Positions 8,718-17,685 of a DNA stretch of 55,426 nucleotides are shown here, one piece after another. The stretch spans positions 1-55,426 of the forward strand of contig CALVHD010000012.1 in the NCBI GenBank assembly GCA_944327245.1, read 5' to 3'. The first letter of the stretch is position 1. Every line of letters begins with the position of its first letter. The stretch is from Candidatus Gastranaerophilales bacterium. Lineage in GTDB: Bacteria; Cyanobacteriota; Vampirovibrionia; Gastranaerophilales; Gastranaerophilaceae. The translations under genes were made by a program, and so were the position numbers. Under the pieces are notes generated by a model. That model was not told the origin of the DNA. It saw only the letters and a list, made by a program, of their open reading frames with translations, and did not search any database.

Positions 8718-8956
8718 ATAAATTTTTAAAGGTTTCAAGGCTCATAAAAAGAAGAACGGTTGCAAATGATGTTTGCGATTCGGCCAGAGTTTTTGTAAAC
8801 AACAATCCCGCAAAACCCTCTAAGCAATTAAAAGTCGGAGATATTATTTCGATAGAGTACAAAAATCTTATTAAAACATACAGAGTGCTTATTGTTCCAA
8901 CGGGCAATGTTGCAATCAATGTTGCCAATACATTATATGAAGAAATTGATAAATAG
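8708..8956 (+). CDS. rqcP: S4-domain ribosome quality-control protein RqcP
   Basis: Small S4-fold RNA-binding protein of 82 residues. It begins MRLDKFLKVSRLIKRRTVA, nearly the same as RqcP (YabO) of Bacillus. RqcP binds obstructed large ribosomal subunits with tRNA and RqcH and supports C-terminal alanine tailing of stalled chains. The conserved RLIKRR and GDIISIEY segments are present. Hsp15-like heat-shock S4 proteins are the alternative, but this lacks their C-terminal extension. It overlaps the upstream kinase by ten bases. RqcH is not in the window. Confidence 0.82.
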   Translation: MRLDKFLKVSRLIKRRTVANDVCDSARVFVNNNPAKPSKQLKVGDIISIEYKNLIKTYRVLIVPTGNVAINVANTLYEEIDK

Positions 8957-8969
8957 TTAGTTTTTATAA

Positions 8970-8998
8970 TTGCAATAATATTTTAAGAATGCTAAAAT
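8970..8998 (+). promoter_or_regulatory. Promoter of ald-proB-proA
   Basis: TTGCAA (8970-8975), a 17-bp spacer and TAAAAT (8993-8998), followed by GTGAGG as Shine-Dalgarno before the ald ATG at 9028. Confidence 0.5.
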
Positions 8999-9027
8999 TA
9001 ACTCAATATACTAAAAAGTGAGGCTAT

Positions 9028-10164
9028 ATGAAGTATAATTTCGGTGTTGTTAAAGAATTAAAAAAAGGTGAAACAAGAGTAGCTATTACTCCTGATGTTG
9101 TTTCGATGCTTAATTCGGACGGTTTCAGTATATTAATAGAATCCGGAGCCGGAATATTATCGGGTTTTAGTGATGAAGACTACATTCAAAGCGGTGCAAC
9201 GGTTGTAAAAGACGCTAAAGAAGTATGGCAAAATTCTAAAATAATAATCAAGGTTAAAGAACCTCAATTGCAAGAATATCAATATTTTAGACCTGATTTA
9301 ATTATATTCTCATATCTTCATCTTGCGGTAGAAAAAGAACTTACAAAAGAACTTTTGAAAAAGAAAGTTACAACAATTGCATCTGAATCAATAGAAACAG
9401 CTGACGGGCAGCTTCCTCTTTTGACTCCAATGTCAGAAGTAGCCGGAAGACTGGCTGTTCAAATCGGCGCACGTTTTCTTGAATCAAATAACGGCGGTTC
9501 AGGAGTCTTATTATCTGGAGTTCCGGGAGTTCAACCGGGTAAAGTTATTATAATAGGCGCAGGCGTTGTCGGTAGAAATGCCGCACAAGTTGCTATTGGA
9601 ATGGGAGCAGATGTATCTATCTTCGATGTTAATCCTAAAAGACTTGTCCTAATAGATGGAATTTATGGAACATCAATTAAAACGCACTACTGTAATCCGG
9701 CCAAAATTGCTCAAGAAGTTCCAAAAGCCGATTTATTGATTACTTGTGTACTAAGACACTCTCATGTAGCGCCAAAAATAATCCCCGAAAGTGTTGTTAA
9801 ACAAATGAAAAAAGGCTCTGTCATAGTTGATGTTGCAATAGATCAGGGCGGTAACGTTGAAACAATAGATAAATGTACAACGCATGAAGACCCGATATAT
9901 GAAAAATATGGCGTGTTGCATTGTGCTATACCCAATATTCCTTCAGCTGTACCCAAAACTGCTTCATACGCTTATTCATATGCTATGTATCCGTATTTAA
10001 AATCATTGGGCGAAAAAGGACTTATAGAATCAATAAAAGAAAATCAAGATTTGTCAAACGGTGTTAATACATTCAACGGAGAAATTACAAATCAATCAGT
10101 AGCAGAGTCTTTAAATCAAGAATTTACCCAAATTGAACTTTTGGTAGGTTTTAAAATAAAATGA
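9028..10164 (+). CDS. ald: Alanine dehydrogenase
   Basis: NAD-dependent interconversion of L-alanine with pyruvate and ammonium. The 378-residue protein starts with the family's VVKELKKGETRVAITP. Substrate and catalytic residues are visible as Lys75 in KVKEP and His98 in YLHLA. The Rossmann motif GAGVVGRNAA follows, then DQGG near residue 271. A Shine-Dalgarno GTGAGG precedes the ATG. The stop overlaps the proB start (ATGA). The operon links pyruvate/alanine balance with proline synthesis. Saccharopine dehydrogenase-like relatives share the fold, but the whole-length match favours Ald. Confidence 0.93.
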   Translation: MKYNFGVVKELKKGETRVAITPDVVSMLNSDGFSILIESGAGILSGFSDEDYIQSGATVVKDAKEVWQNSKIIIKVKEPQLQEYQYFRPDLIIFSYLHLAVEKELTKELLKKKVTTIASESIETADGQLPLLTPMSEVAGRLAVQIGARFLESNNGGSGVLLSGVPGVQPGKVIIIGAGVVGRNAAQVAIGMGADVSIFDVNPKRLVLIDGIYGTSIKTHYCNPAKIAQEVPKADLLITCVLRHSHVAPKIIPESVVKQMKKGSVIVDVAIDQGGNVETIDKCTTHEDPIYEKYGVLHCAIPNIPSAVPKTASYAYSYAMYPYLKSLGEKGLIESIKENQDLSNGVNTFNGEITNQSVAESLNQEFTQIELLVGFKIK

Positions 10165-11267
10165 TAAAAAATTCGAAAAGAATAGTATTCAAATTTGGTA
10201 CAAATATTTTAAGAAATGAAGATGGTGAAATTTCTTTATCACATTTGTATTCTTTTATTGAAGATATTTCATATCTATTTAAACAAGGAAAAGAAATCCT
10301 AATTGTAACTTCAGGTGCCGTTGGCTTAGGTGCCAAAAAACTAAATATTGATACATCAGGTTCAACCACCCTAAAACAAGCAGCAGCAAGTGTAGGACAA
10401 CCTTTGCTTATGAGCATGTGGCAAGACGGATTTGAAAAATACAATATTACAACAGCTCAAATTCTTCTTGTTGAAGATGATTTTTCAAACAGAAAAAAAT
10501 ATTTATCATTAAGGTTAACCCTGAATAAATTATTGGAAAATAAGGTTATACCAATTATCAACCAAAATGATGCAGTTTCGCCCTCTGAACTGGAGCATGC
10601 AAGTTTTTCCGATAACGACAAACTTTCTGCAATCGTTGCTTCTAAATTAGATGCAGACTTATTGGTTATGGTTTCAGATATAAACGGACTATACGACAAA
10701 AACCCGAAAATATATGATGATGCCAAATTAATTAAAGAAGTTGAAAAAGTTACACCAAAAATAGAAAAATTGGCTCAAGGCGCATCTGAAGGCGGCAGAG
10801 GAGGCATGATAACAAAATTAATAGGCGCAAAAGTTGCAACCACAAGCGGATTATACGCTAAAATAGTAAACGGAAAAATACCGGGGATTGTAAGAAAAAT
10901 ATTTGATGAAAACGTTGGAACGGTTTTTCTTCCAAACAAAAACCTTTCCCATAAAAAACGCTGGATAGCATATGCTACAAATATCATGGGTTCAATAACA
11001 GTTAACAACGGTGCAAAAGAAGCTATAATCGAAAAACAAAAAAGTCTTCTTTCAATTGGTATCATAGCCGTTAAGGGAAATTTCAACAGAGGAGATGTTA
11101 TTTCTATATTAGATGAAGACAAAAACGAATTTGCAAGAGGCATAACAAGCTACAACTCTTCTGATGTGGACAAAATAAAAGGGGTGCACAGCGATAAAAT
11201 CAGTGAAATTTTAGGTTATAAATTTGACGATGATGTAGTAATTAAAGATAATTTAGTTATAATTTAA
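10161..11267 (+). CDS. proB: Glutamate 5-kinase
   Basis: First step of proline synthesis: glutamate to gamma-glutamyl phosphate. The 368 residues comprise an amino-acid kinase domain (about 1-255; KFGTNILRN, VTSGAVGLGAKKL, INQNDAVSPSE, and SDINGLYDKNP) and a C-terminal PUA domain (about 275-368), the usual long form. The start overlaps the ald stop by four bases, and proA follows 10 bases after the stop, so the three genes form one operon. Proline feedback inhibition is typical of this family; nothing in the sequence argues against it. Confidence 0.95.
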   Translation: MIKNSKRIVFKFGTNILRNEDGEISLSHLYSFIEDISYLFKQGKEILIVTSGAVGLGAKKLNIDTSGSTTLKQAAASVGQPLLMSMWQDGFEKYNITTAQILLVEDDFSNRKKYLSLRLTLNKLLENKVIPIINQNDAVSPSELEHASFSDNDKLSAIVASKLDADLLVMVSDINGLYDKNPKIYDDAKLIKEVEKVTPKIEKLAQGASEGGRGGMITKLIGAKVATTSGLYAKIVNGKIPGIVRKIFDENVGTVFLPNKNLSHKKRWIAYATNIMGSITVNNGAKEAIIEKQKSLLSIGIIAVKGNFNRGDVISILDEDKNEFARGITSYNSSDVDKIKGVHSDKISEILGYKFDDDVVIKDNLVII

Positions 11268-11277
11268 AGGTTAAAAT

Positions 11278-12525
11278 ATGGAAGATATAACAACTATTGC
11301 ACACAAAGCAAAAGAAGCTTTTTTAAAAACGATGAATATGGATAATACTACAAAAAACCATGCTCTTGAATTAATTGCAAAAAAACTTCTTGAAAAAAAA
11401 GAGCTTTTATACAGTGCAAATAGAGCTGATTCCAACAACGCAAAACAACTCTTGGAAGAAAATAAAATCAACCAAGCAACCTTTGACAGACTGAAATTAA
11501 ACGGAACAAAAATAAGAGAACTGATAAAAGGAATAAACGATTTAATTAAACTTGATGATCCTGTTAATAAACCAATTTGGCAAAAAGAACTTGACAAGGG
11601 ATTAATTTTAAAAAAAATCTCAACGCCAATTGGTGTTATAGGAGTAATTTTTGAATCAAGACCAGATTGTTTTATTCAAATTTCATCTTTGATAATTAAA
11701 TCAGGCAACTGTGCCATTTTAAAAGGCGGAAGTGAATGTGCTAATACAAATAAAGCATTATACGAAATTGTTCAAGAAGTTCTCAAAGAAGCAAATATGC
11801 CTGAAAATACGATTAATTCAGTATATTCAAGAGATGATATCAAAAAAATGCTCAGTCTTGATAAAGATATTGATTTGATTATTCCAAGAGGGTCAAACAG
11901 TCTTGTGCAATTTATTCAAGAAAACACAAAAATACCGGTTTTAGGACATGCCAGCGGTATTTGTCATACTTTTATTGACGAAAGTGCAGATTTTGAAAAT
12001 ACAAAAAAAATCATAATTGATGCCAAAACTCAATATCCAAGCGCATGCAATGCCACTGAAACCATTTTAATTCATAAGAACTACCCATATATAAATGAAT
12101 TGAAAGAAGCTCTTAAAAAAAGTGATATTGAACTTATTGAAAATCCTCTTGATTATCATAAAGAATATGGAGATAGAATTTTAGCCGTTAAAACAGTTAA
12201 CAACCTTGATGAAGCTATTGAACATATAAACAAATACGGCTCAGGACACACCGATGCAATTATTTCAAAAAATCAGGAAAATATTGAAAAATTTATGAAT
12301 TTAGTCGATTCATCCTCGGTTTTCTCTAATTGCTCTACAAGATTTTCAGACGGATACAGATACGGTTTTGGTGCTGAAGTCGGAATTTCAACAAACAAAA
12401 CCCACGCCAGAGGCCCTGTGGGGTTAGAGGGACTAACCATCTACAAATATAAATTATATGGTTCAAATGATATTGTAGATGATTATTCTAAAGGACTTAA
12501 AAATTTTCACCATAAATATATTTAG
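11278..12525 (+). CDS. proA: Glutamate-5-semialdehyde dehydrogenase
   Basis: Second step of proline synthesis: NADPH reduction of gamma-glutamyl phosphate. The 415 residues show the family stretches GVIFESRPDCFIQISSL, LKGGSECANTNKAL, and the catalytic cysteine Cys257 in TQYPSACNATE. GHTDAI and the C-terminal GAEVGISTNKTHARGPVGLE are also present. It is the last gene of the ald-proB-proA operon. The final step, ProC, is not encoded here. No hairpin terminator is visible in the 102 bp after the stop. Confidence 0.96.
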   Translation: MEDITTIAHKAKEAFLKTMNMDNTTKNHALELIAKKLLEKKELLYSANRADSNNAKQLLEENKINQATFDRLKLNGTKIRELIKGINDLIKLDDPVNKPIWQKELDKGLILKKISTPIGVIGVIFESRPDCFIQISSLIIKSGNCAILKGGSECANTNKALYEIVQEVLKEANMPENTINSVYSRDDIKKMLSLDKDIDLIIPRGSNSLVQFIQENTKIPVLGHASGICHTFIDESADFENTKKIIIDAKTQYPSACNATETILIHKNYPYINELKEALKKSDIELIENPLDYHKEYGDRILAVKTVNNLDEAIEHINKYGSGHTDAIISKNQENIEKFMNLVDSSSVFSNCSTRFSDGYRYGFGAEVGISTNKTHARGPVGLEGLTIYKYKLYGSNDIVDDYSKGLKNFHHKYI

Positions 12526-12627
12526 TTAAGAAATATTACAATTTATCAAAAGCTGTTAATTTAAGATAAGAAAAATACTTTTTTTATATAAGGATATATA
12601 ATTTTTATATAAATTGAAAGTGTTAAT

Positions 12628-13542
12628 ATGATTCAATTAAACGTAGACTATTCATTATTAACTAAATTTTTCGGCATTTCACCTTCTAAAATTCCGCAAT
12701 ACGCAAACAAGGATTTAGAAGAAATTATGGAGCTCGAAGCAGCTCAAGGCAACAAAAAAGCACAAGACTACAAAAAAATACTTTCTGACCCTGATAAACT
12801 TTTTGAAATCTTTAAATTAACAAATGTTGAAAACAAACTTATAATTCTTCAAAACATGTCTGAACAAGATGTAGATAAATTATTGCCCTATTTAACACAA
12901 GAGCAATTATCTAAAGGCTTGCAATTTTTCACTGAAGAAAAATTAATGTCTATGACAAAAGAACTTCCCATCGAGGAACTTGTTGGCATGATTTTTGAAA
13001 AATTTAATCTTTTTGATGTTCTTTCTTTAATGGAAGATGACGCTATGGACGTATTTTTAAAACAACCGGATGTTGAGCGAAAATATGCGCAAAAATATTT
13101 CGAAACGCTCGACCAAAAAACGCTTGAAAAAATCATGACATATTCTTTTGGCGCTAATTTTGAGGGAAAAAGCCAAGAAGAATACCTTGAACATCTAGAA
13201 AATCTTGACGATAAAGATTTTCAAAACTTTTTATTGTCTATGGAACGCGAACAAAAAATAAATCTTATCAATGGAATTGTAAGCCAAGATGAAGATTTAT
13301 TGTTATTATTCAAAGCAGATGACCTGACTGCACCAATGGAAATGCTTATGAAACAAGATAAAATTAAATTAATGAGCACACTTGATTCTGAATTTTTAAT
13401 ACCAATGATTCAAGAACTTCCTCTTGATTTAACTCAAATTGTTTTAACTCAAATTGACCCTAGGGATTTTAGCGAAATACTGGCTGAAGACTTTCAAGAT
13501 ATTCTTTCTGAAGTTGTCTTGTTCTCAACAAAAGCAGCTTAG
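12628..13542 (+). CDS. Helical-repeat protein, MgtE-N/FliG-like
   Basis: I do not recognise a named family for this 304-residue protein. It is almost entirely helical and acidic, with short repeats of the type LxxMSEQDVDKLLPYLT and EELVGMIFEKFN. These resemble the superhelical repeats of MgtE N-terminal domains and FliG. There is no signal peptide, membrane helix or FliG C-terminal charged motif. The Shine-Dalgarno is weak (GAAAG). It is convergent with the lptF/G gene, and their stop codons overlap by four bases. A role in the flagellar switch is possible given the genome's other flagellar genes but is speculation. Confidence 0.55.
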   Translation: MIQLNVDYSLLTKFFGISPSKIPQYANKDLEEIMELEAAQGNKKAQDYKKILSDPDKLFEIFKLTNVENKLIILQNMSEQDVDKLLPYLTQEQLSKGLQFFTEEKLMSMTKELPIEELVGMIFEKFNLFDVLSLMEDDAMDVFLKQPDVERKYAQKYFETLDQKTLEKIMTYSFGANFEGKSQEEYLEHLENLDDKDFQNFLLSMEREQKINLINGIVSQDEDLLLLFKADDLTAPMEMLMKQDKIKLMSTLDSEFLIPMIQELPLDLTQIVLTQIDPRDFSEILAEDFQDILSEVVLFSTKAA

Positions 13543-14687
13543 ATTTTATATGCCTTTTTATAAAACAAATAACTGCCAACCACCATAATTGTAATAACAG
13601 GAAGCCAAGCGGCAAATATCGGCGGGATTGTTCCTGTTGCGCCAAGATTTAAAGACAATGCTCTTATTACATAATAAACAAATATAATTAAAATACTAAA
13701 CAAAAAACCCCTGTTATAACGAACCCTTGGAGGAGTAATTGCCAAAGGCACACCAATTACAGCCAGAGCAAAAGTTGTTAACGGAAGTGCCAGCTTATCA
13801 AAAAGGTTAATTTCATATTCAAGTCTGATTTTCTTTTCTAAATGGGCCTTTTGCTTTTTAATATGTTTCATCAGCTTAAAGAAATTAAATTCATTTGTTG
13901 TTTCTTTAACCATTTCATTAACATCGCCAATGCCAAACGAAACGTTTGATTCTTCAAAAAGACTTGTGTTAAAAACTTTACCGTTTTTTGAAATGGTATA
14001 AATCACTCCATTGTCAAACTTCCAGCCATAATCAGAAGTTGTACCTTTTTTTGCTTGAACAATTTGAATATTTTTCGGATTTGAAATATCCACAACAGTA
14101 ACATTATTTAAAGTTTTATCTTTGCACCATTGGGCATAAAAAAGCCGTTTTAATTTTCCATCTTTATCTATATCTTTAATGGTAAAATTCATTTTATTTT
14201 CAGGAATATGTTTTTGCTCTAATGAATATATAGCAAGCGATTTAGACTGAACAGACGCAACAGGAACAATAAATTCATTTATAAAAAAGCTTACAAAAGT
14301 CATTACTATAGCAAAACAAAATATCGGGCGGGCAACACGCTCAATACTAATTCCGCAAGCTTTGAAAATTGTTATTTCAGATTTTAAACTTAAATCATTA
14401 ACTGTCATAACAGTTGCAAAAAGCGTTGAAATAGGAATGGTCAGCACAAAAACCTGAGGCAAATTTAAAACAATCATCATTATTGCAATATGAAAAGGAA
14501 TGCCATATAAAGATATTTGTTTAATCAACTGTGTGAATGTTTCAGAAGCAAAAATAATTGATGTAAAAATAATTACACCCAAAATAAAAACATCACTTAA
14601 TTGCTTTAAGATGTATCTGTCCAAAATAGATAAAGAATTATATTTTTCTTTAATTTTAGCTTTTAATTGTTTATATTTTGAATACAT
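13539..14687 (-). CDS. LptF/LptG-type permease (YjgP/YjgQ family)
   Basis: Inner-membrane component of the exporter that moves lipopolysaccharide to the outer membrane together with LptB. About 382 residues: LDRYILKQL at the N-terminus, three membrane helices, a periplasmic beta-jellyroll region (about 165-290), then three more helices with the typical YNRGFLFSILIIFVYY segment. I prefer the ATG at 14687 because the longer frame (to 14759) would add a basic tail lying within tyrA; even so it overlaps tyrA by 17 bases. Only one such permease gene is in view, so I cannot say whether it is LptF or LptG. It implies a diderm envelope. Confidence 0.85.
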   Translation of the reverse strand: MYSKYKQLKAKIKEKYNSLSILDRYILKQLSDVFILGVIIFTSIIFASETFTQLIKQISLYGIPFHIAIMMIVLNLPQVFVLTIPISTLFATVMTVNDLSLKSEITIFKACGISIERVARPIFCFAIVMTFVSFFINEFIVPVASVQSKSLAIYSLEQKHIPENKMNFTIKDIDKDGKLKRLFYAQWCKDKTLNNVTVVDISNPKNIQIVQAKKGTTSDYGWKFDNGVIYTISKNGKVFNTSLFEESNVSFGIGDVNEMVKETTNEFNFFKLMKHIKKQKAHLEKKIRLEYEINLFDKLALPLTTFALAVIGVPLAITPPRVRYNRGFLFSILIIFVYYVIRALSLNLGATGTIPPIFAAWLPVITIMVVGSYLFYKKAYKI

Positions 14688-15477
14688 TTTTGCCGTCTTT
14701 GTCGTACATTTTTGCTCTTGATTTTGATATTTCTTCAAATAATTTGATTTTCTCATCATCAGAAATATTTTTCAAGCAATTAAATTTGTCTATTAAGATT
14801 TCAAACGCTTTTACAATATTTTTTTCATTATTTTTAAGCATTCCATATGCTAAAGGAGCATTTGTCATAGCTAAACGAGTAGTATCTCGAAAACCGCTTG
14901 AAGCAATTAATTTTGAATCATCCAATGCGCAATCAAACAACAAAAATGACAATATCATGGGCATATGGGATACTTGAGCACACATAAAATCATGATTTTT
15001 CATATCAATTTTAAATGAAATTGCACCAAGGTTTTTTATAATTTTTTCCAGAATTTCATTTTTCCTTCCCACAAGCCATTTTGCACCTTTGAATAAGTCC
15101 TTTTGCCCTGCATCAAACCCCTGTTTTTCAGTTCCTGCCATAGGATGAGATAAAATAAAATCAAAATTATATTTTTTATTTAATAAAATTGATTTAACAG
15201 AAGCAACATCAGCTACTATAGTCTTTTTATCCAAAAAAGTATTTAATTCATCTAAAACTTCCGTGGTTTTTAATAACTCGCAGCAAACAAAAATAATATC
15301 ACAATCTTTTAGAATTTTTATGTCCGATGAAACGTTTTTTGTATATTCAACGGCCTTTTTAACACTTGAATTAGAATGACAATACAATTCATACTCAGGA
15401 TTTTGAGCTAATCCTTTTAAAATAGAAGAACCTATTAAACCAAGTCCCGAAATTCCAACTTTCAATCTAAATTCCAT
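14671..15477 (-). CDS. tyrA: Prephenate dehydrogenase
   Basis: Oxidative decarboxylation of prephenate (or arogenate) toward tyrosine. The 268 residues start with a Rossmann motif GISGLGLIGSS and contain the TyrA signature SHPMAGTEKQGFDAG, with the catalytic histidine and the helix following. ACT or chorismate mutase domains are absent, giving the compact form common in cyanobacteria and related bacteria, where arogenate is often the substrate. The ATG has TATAAT seven bases upstream and no Shine-Dalgarno. It is divergent from the leuD-like gene. The downstream lptF/G gene overlaps its end. Confidence 0.92.
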   Translation of the reverse strand: MEFRLKVGISGLGLIGSSILKGLAQNPEYELYCHSNSSVKKAVEYTKNVSSDIKILKDCDIIFVCCELLKTTEVLDELNTFLDKKTIVADVASVKSILLNKKYNFDFILSHPMAGTEKQGFDAGQKDLFKGAKWLVGRKNEILEKIIKNLGAISFKIDMKNHDFMCAQVSHMPMILSFLLFDCALDDSKLIASSGFRDTTRLAMTNAPLAYGMLKNNEKNIVKAFEILIDKFNCLKNISDDEKIKLFEEISKSRAKMYDKDGKNVFKI

Positions 15478-15484
15478 AAAACTA

Positions 15485-15513
15485 ATTATAACATATTTAT
15501 TTTTTGTTGTAAT
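15485..15513 (-). promoter_or_regulatory. tyrA promoter, near-leaderless
   Basis: On the minus strand ATTACA (15508-15513), a 17-bp spacer and TATAAT (15485-15490), then seven bases and the tyrA ATG. No Shine-Dalgarno. Confidence 0.45.
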
Positions 15514-15519
15514 TACAAT

Positions 15520-15548
15520 TTTTCAAACAATCAATTTTGTTATATAAT
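15520..15548 (+). promoter_or_regulatory. Promoter of the leuD-like operon
   Basis: TTTTCA, a 17-bp spacer and TATAAT, the same hexamers and spacing as the pfkB promoter at 7615. AAGGGAG then precedes the ATG at 15576. Confidence 0.5.
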
Positions 15549-15575
15549 TCAATATAATAGTTAAGGGAGTATAAA

Positions 15576-16088
15576 ATGTCTTCAAGCTACATAAAAAAGG
15601 GGAAAGCATTTAAATTCGGCGACAATATTACAACAGATCATATTGCCCCCGGCAGGTTATTTCATTTAAGAAACGATTTAAACGAATTTTCTAAACACGT
15701 ATTGGAAGATGCTGACCCTACATTTGCCTCAAAAGTTACATACGGCGATTTTATAGTAGCAGGAAACAATTTCGGGCTTGGTTCATCAAGAGAACATGCT
15801 CCTCAGATTATTAAATTAGCAGGCGTTGGCGCAGTTATAGCAAAATCATTTGCAAGAATTTTTTATAGAAACGCAATCAACATCGGGCTTTTGGCAATTG
15901 AATGTGATACAGATAAAATTGATAATAACGATATTTTAGAACTGGATATTAAAAACGGCTTTTTAAAAGACATTACAAAAAATATCACTATTAAAATCAC
16001 TCCCCTGCCGGAAGTAATGATTAAATTGCTTCATGACGGAGGACTTGTAAAACATCTGAATAAACACGGGGATTTTAAACTTGTATAA
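15576..16088 (+). CDS. Aconitase-superfamily small (swivel) subunit, LeuD-like
   Basis: Small subunit of a two-subunit hydro-lyase (isopropylmalate isomerase, homoaconitase or a split aconitase). The 170 residues show KFGDNITTDHIAPGR and the substrate-gripping loop NNFGLGSSREHAPQ. The FeS-bearing large subunit is not adjacent. The following gene, overlapping by eight bases, looks more like an isocitrate dehydrogenase than LeuB, which hints at a role in citrate to 2-oxoglutarate conversion rather than leucine synthesis. Good Shine-Dalgarno AAGGGAG. Family placement is firm; the substrate is inferred. Confidence 0.8.
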   Translation: MSSSYIKKGKAFKFGDNITTDHIAPGRLFHLRNDLNEFSKHVLEDADPTFASKVTYGDFIVAGNNFGLGSSREHAPQIIKLAGVGAVIAKSFARIFYRNAINIGLLAIECDTDKIDNNDILELDIKNGFLKDITKNITIKITPLPEVMIKLLHDGGLVKHLNKHGDFKLV

Positions 16089-17085
16089 CATTACTTTAAT
16101 AGATGGTGACGGCATTGGACCCGAAACAACCAAAAGCGTAGTTGATATTATTGAATCCACAGGAATTAAAATAAACTGGGATGAATGCCTTATAGCTTCA
16201 AGGGCTCTTGAAAAATTCAATAAAACTCTTCCTGATGAAACAATTAAATCTATAGAAAAAAATAAAATTGTTCTAAAGGCTCCCTCAACTACTCCCATTG
16301 GAGAAGGATTTAAGTCTGTTAATGTTGAACTCAGAAGATATTTTGATTTATATGCAAATGTCCGTCCGAGCCAAAATCTACCCAATATAAAAACTCCCTT
16401 TGATAATGTAAATTTAGTAGTAATAAGAGAAAACACTCAAGATATATATGCCGGCCTTGAAGAACAGGTGGATAAAGATACTGTTCATGGCATTAAATTA
16501 ATTACAAGACAAGGCTGTGAAAGAATTTGCGATTATGCTTTTAAATATGCTCAAGAAAACAACAGAAAAAAAGTAACCGTGGTAACTAAAGCAAACATAT
16601 CAAAACTTGCTGACGGAATGTTTTTAAAATGCTTTAGAGAAATTGCAAAAAAACACCAATTAATTGAAACAAGTGAAATTTTAATTGATAATCTATGTAT
16701 GCAATTAGTGCAAAATCCGTCACAATTTGATGTTTTAGTTATGCCAAATTTATACGGCGACATCGTTTCAGACCTTTGCGCCGGACTTGTCGGCGGTTTG
16801 GGAATAGCTCAAAGTGCCAATATCGGAAAAGATTGCGCCATTTTTGAAGCAGTCCACGGCTCTGCTCCAGACATTGCAAATAAAGGTATAGCCAATCCTA
16901 CAGGGCTTTTAAGAAGCGCTGTTATGATGCTTAACTACATTAAAGAAAATGAAACAGCAAACAAAATAGAAAATGCTCTTTTTGAGGTTTTAAAAGAAGG
17001 AAAGGTTTTAACAAAAGATTTAAAAGGAAATGCCTCAACAAAAGAATTTAGTGATGAAATAATCAAAAAAATACGTATACTTTAA
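16081..17085 (+). CDS. Isocitrate/isopropylmalate dehydrogenase family, probably NAD-isocitrate dehydrogenase
   Basis: Beta-decarboxylating dehydrogenase, 334 residues, starting at TTG. No ATG fits the conserved N-terminus ITLIDGDGIGPE, and GGGGA lies about ten bases upstream. Substrate-loop residues FKSVNVELRRYFDLYANVRP and IRENTQDIYAGLE resemble NAD-dependent isocitrate or homoisocitrate dehydrogenases rather than LeuB. The metal-binding region PNLYGDIVSDL and the cofactor motif EAVHGSAPDIA are intact. It would produce 2-oxoglutarate for glutamate and proline. It overlaps the LeuD-like gene, and the rubrerythrin gene follows 18 bases later. Confidence 0.8.
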   Translation: MYNITLIDGDGIGPETTKSVVDIIESTGIKINWDECLIASRALEKFNKTLPDETIKSIEKNKIVLKAPSTTPIGEGFKSVNVELRRYFDLYANVRPSQNLPNIKTPFDNVNLVVIRENTQDIYAGLEEQVDKDTVHGIKLITRQGCERICDYAFKYAQENNRKKVTVVTKANISKLADGMFLKCFREIAKKHQLIETSEILIDNLCMQLVQNPSQFDVLVMPNLYGDIVSDLCAGLVGGLGIAQSANIGKDCAIFEAVHGSAPDIANKGIANPTGLLRSAVMMLNYIKENETANKIENALFEVLKEGKVLTKDLKGNASTKEFSDEIIKKIRIL

Positions 17086-17103
17086 AGTAAAAAGGAGAAA
17101 AAA

Positions 17104-17637
17104 ATGACAAAATGGGTTTGCGCAGTATGCGGTTACACAATCGAACAAGATACTATGCCTGAAATTTGCCCTCAATGTAAGGCTACAAAATTTAACAAAG
17201 CTGATGATATTAAAGGCTTTGCTTGTGAACACAAAGTTGGCGAAGGAAAAGATGTTGATGCCATTGTTCTTCAAGGCTTAAAAGACCACTTTAATGGAGA
17301 ATGCACAGAAGTTGGCATGTATTTAGCTATGTCAAGAGTAGCAGACAGGGAAGGCTATCCTGAAGTAGCTGAAGCATACAAAAGAATAGCTTACGAAGAA
17401 GCTGAACATGCTGCAAAATTTGCAGAATTATTAGGTGAAGTTGTATCTCCATCTACAAAAGAAAACCTTCAAGCCAGAGTTGACGCTGAAACAGGGGCAT
17501 GCGCCGCTAAATTAGAAATTGCTTCAAGAGCTAAACAATTAGGCTATGATGCAATTCATGATACAGTTCATGAAATGGCAAAAGACGAAGCTCGTCATGG
17601 CGCAGCATTTAAAGGATTGTTAGAAAGATTATTCTAA
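17104..17637 (+). CDS. Reverse rubrerythrin
   Basis: Non-heme diiron peroxidase that reduces hydrogen peroxide in anaerobes. The rubredoxin domain is N-terminal (Cys6, Cys9, Cys22, Cys25), the reverse of classical rubrerythrin. The ferritin-like four-helix domain follows, with iron ligands in [16 protein letters not shown] and KDEARHG. The 177-residue length is typical. Shine-Dalgarno AAAGGAG. A strong shared terminator follows. It implies an anaerobe that meets oxygen, consistent with the activase gene for an oxygen-sensitive glycyl radical enzyme next door. Confidence 0.92.
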   Translation: MTKWVCAVCGYTIEQDTMPEICPQCKATKFNKADDIKGFACEHKVGEGKDVDAIVLQGLKDHFNGECTEVGMYLAMSRVADREGYPEVAEAYKRIAYEEAEHAAKFAELLGEVVSPSTKENLQARVDAETGACAAKLEIASRAKQLGYDAIHDTVHEMAKDEARHGAAFKGLLERLF

Positions 17638-17651
17638 TTAAACCATTTAAT

Positions 17652-17681
17652 AAAAAGCCGCTTAATTATAAGCGGCTTTTT
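17652..17681. terminator. Bidirectional terminator between rubrerythrin and pflA
   Basis: A 12-bp perfect stem (17653-17664 with 1769-17680 in the last four digits, loop ATTA) has a GC-rich core, GCCGC/GCGGC. Ts follow on the plus strand and As precede, so it can serve both convergent genes. Confidence 0.9.
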
Positions 17682-17685
17682 ATTA

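Noticed and set aside
14688-14759. Longer N-terminus for the LptF/G permease
   Set aside because: It would be encoded entirely within tyrA and adds only a basic, unconserved tail.
16081-17085. LeuB (3-isopropylmalate dehydrogenase)
   Set aside because: Substrate-loop residues (S-x-N in FKSVNVELRR and IRENTQDIYAGLE) match isocitrate-type enzymes better; kept only as an alternative.
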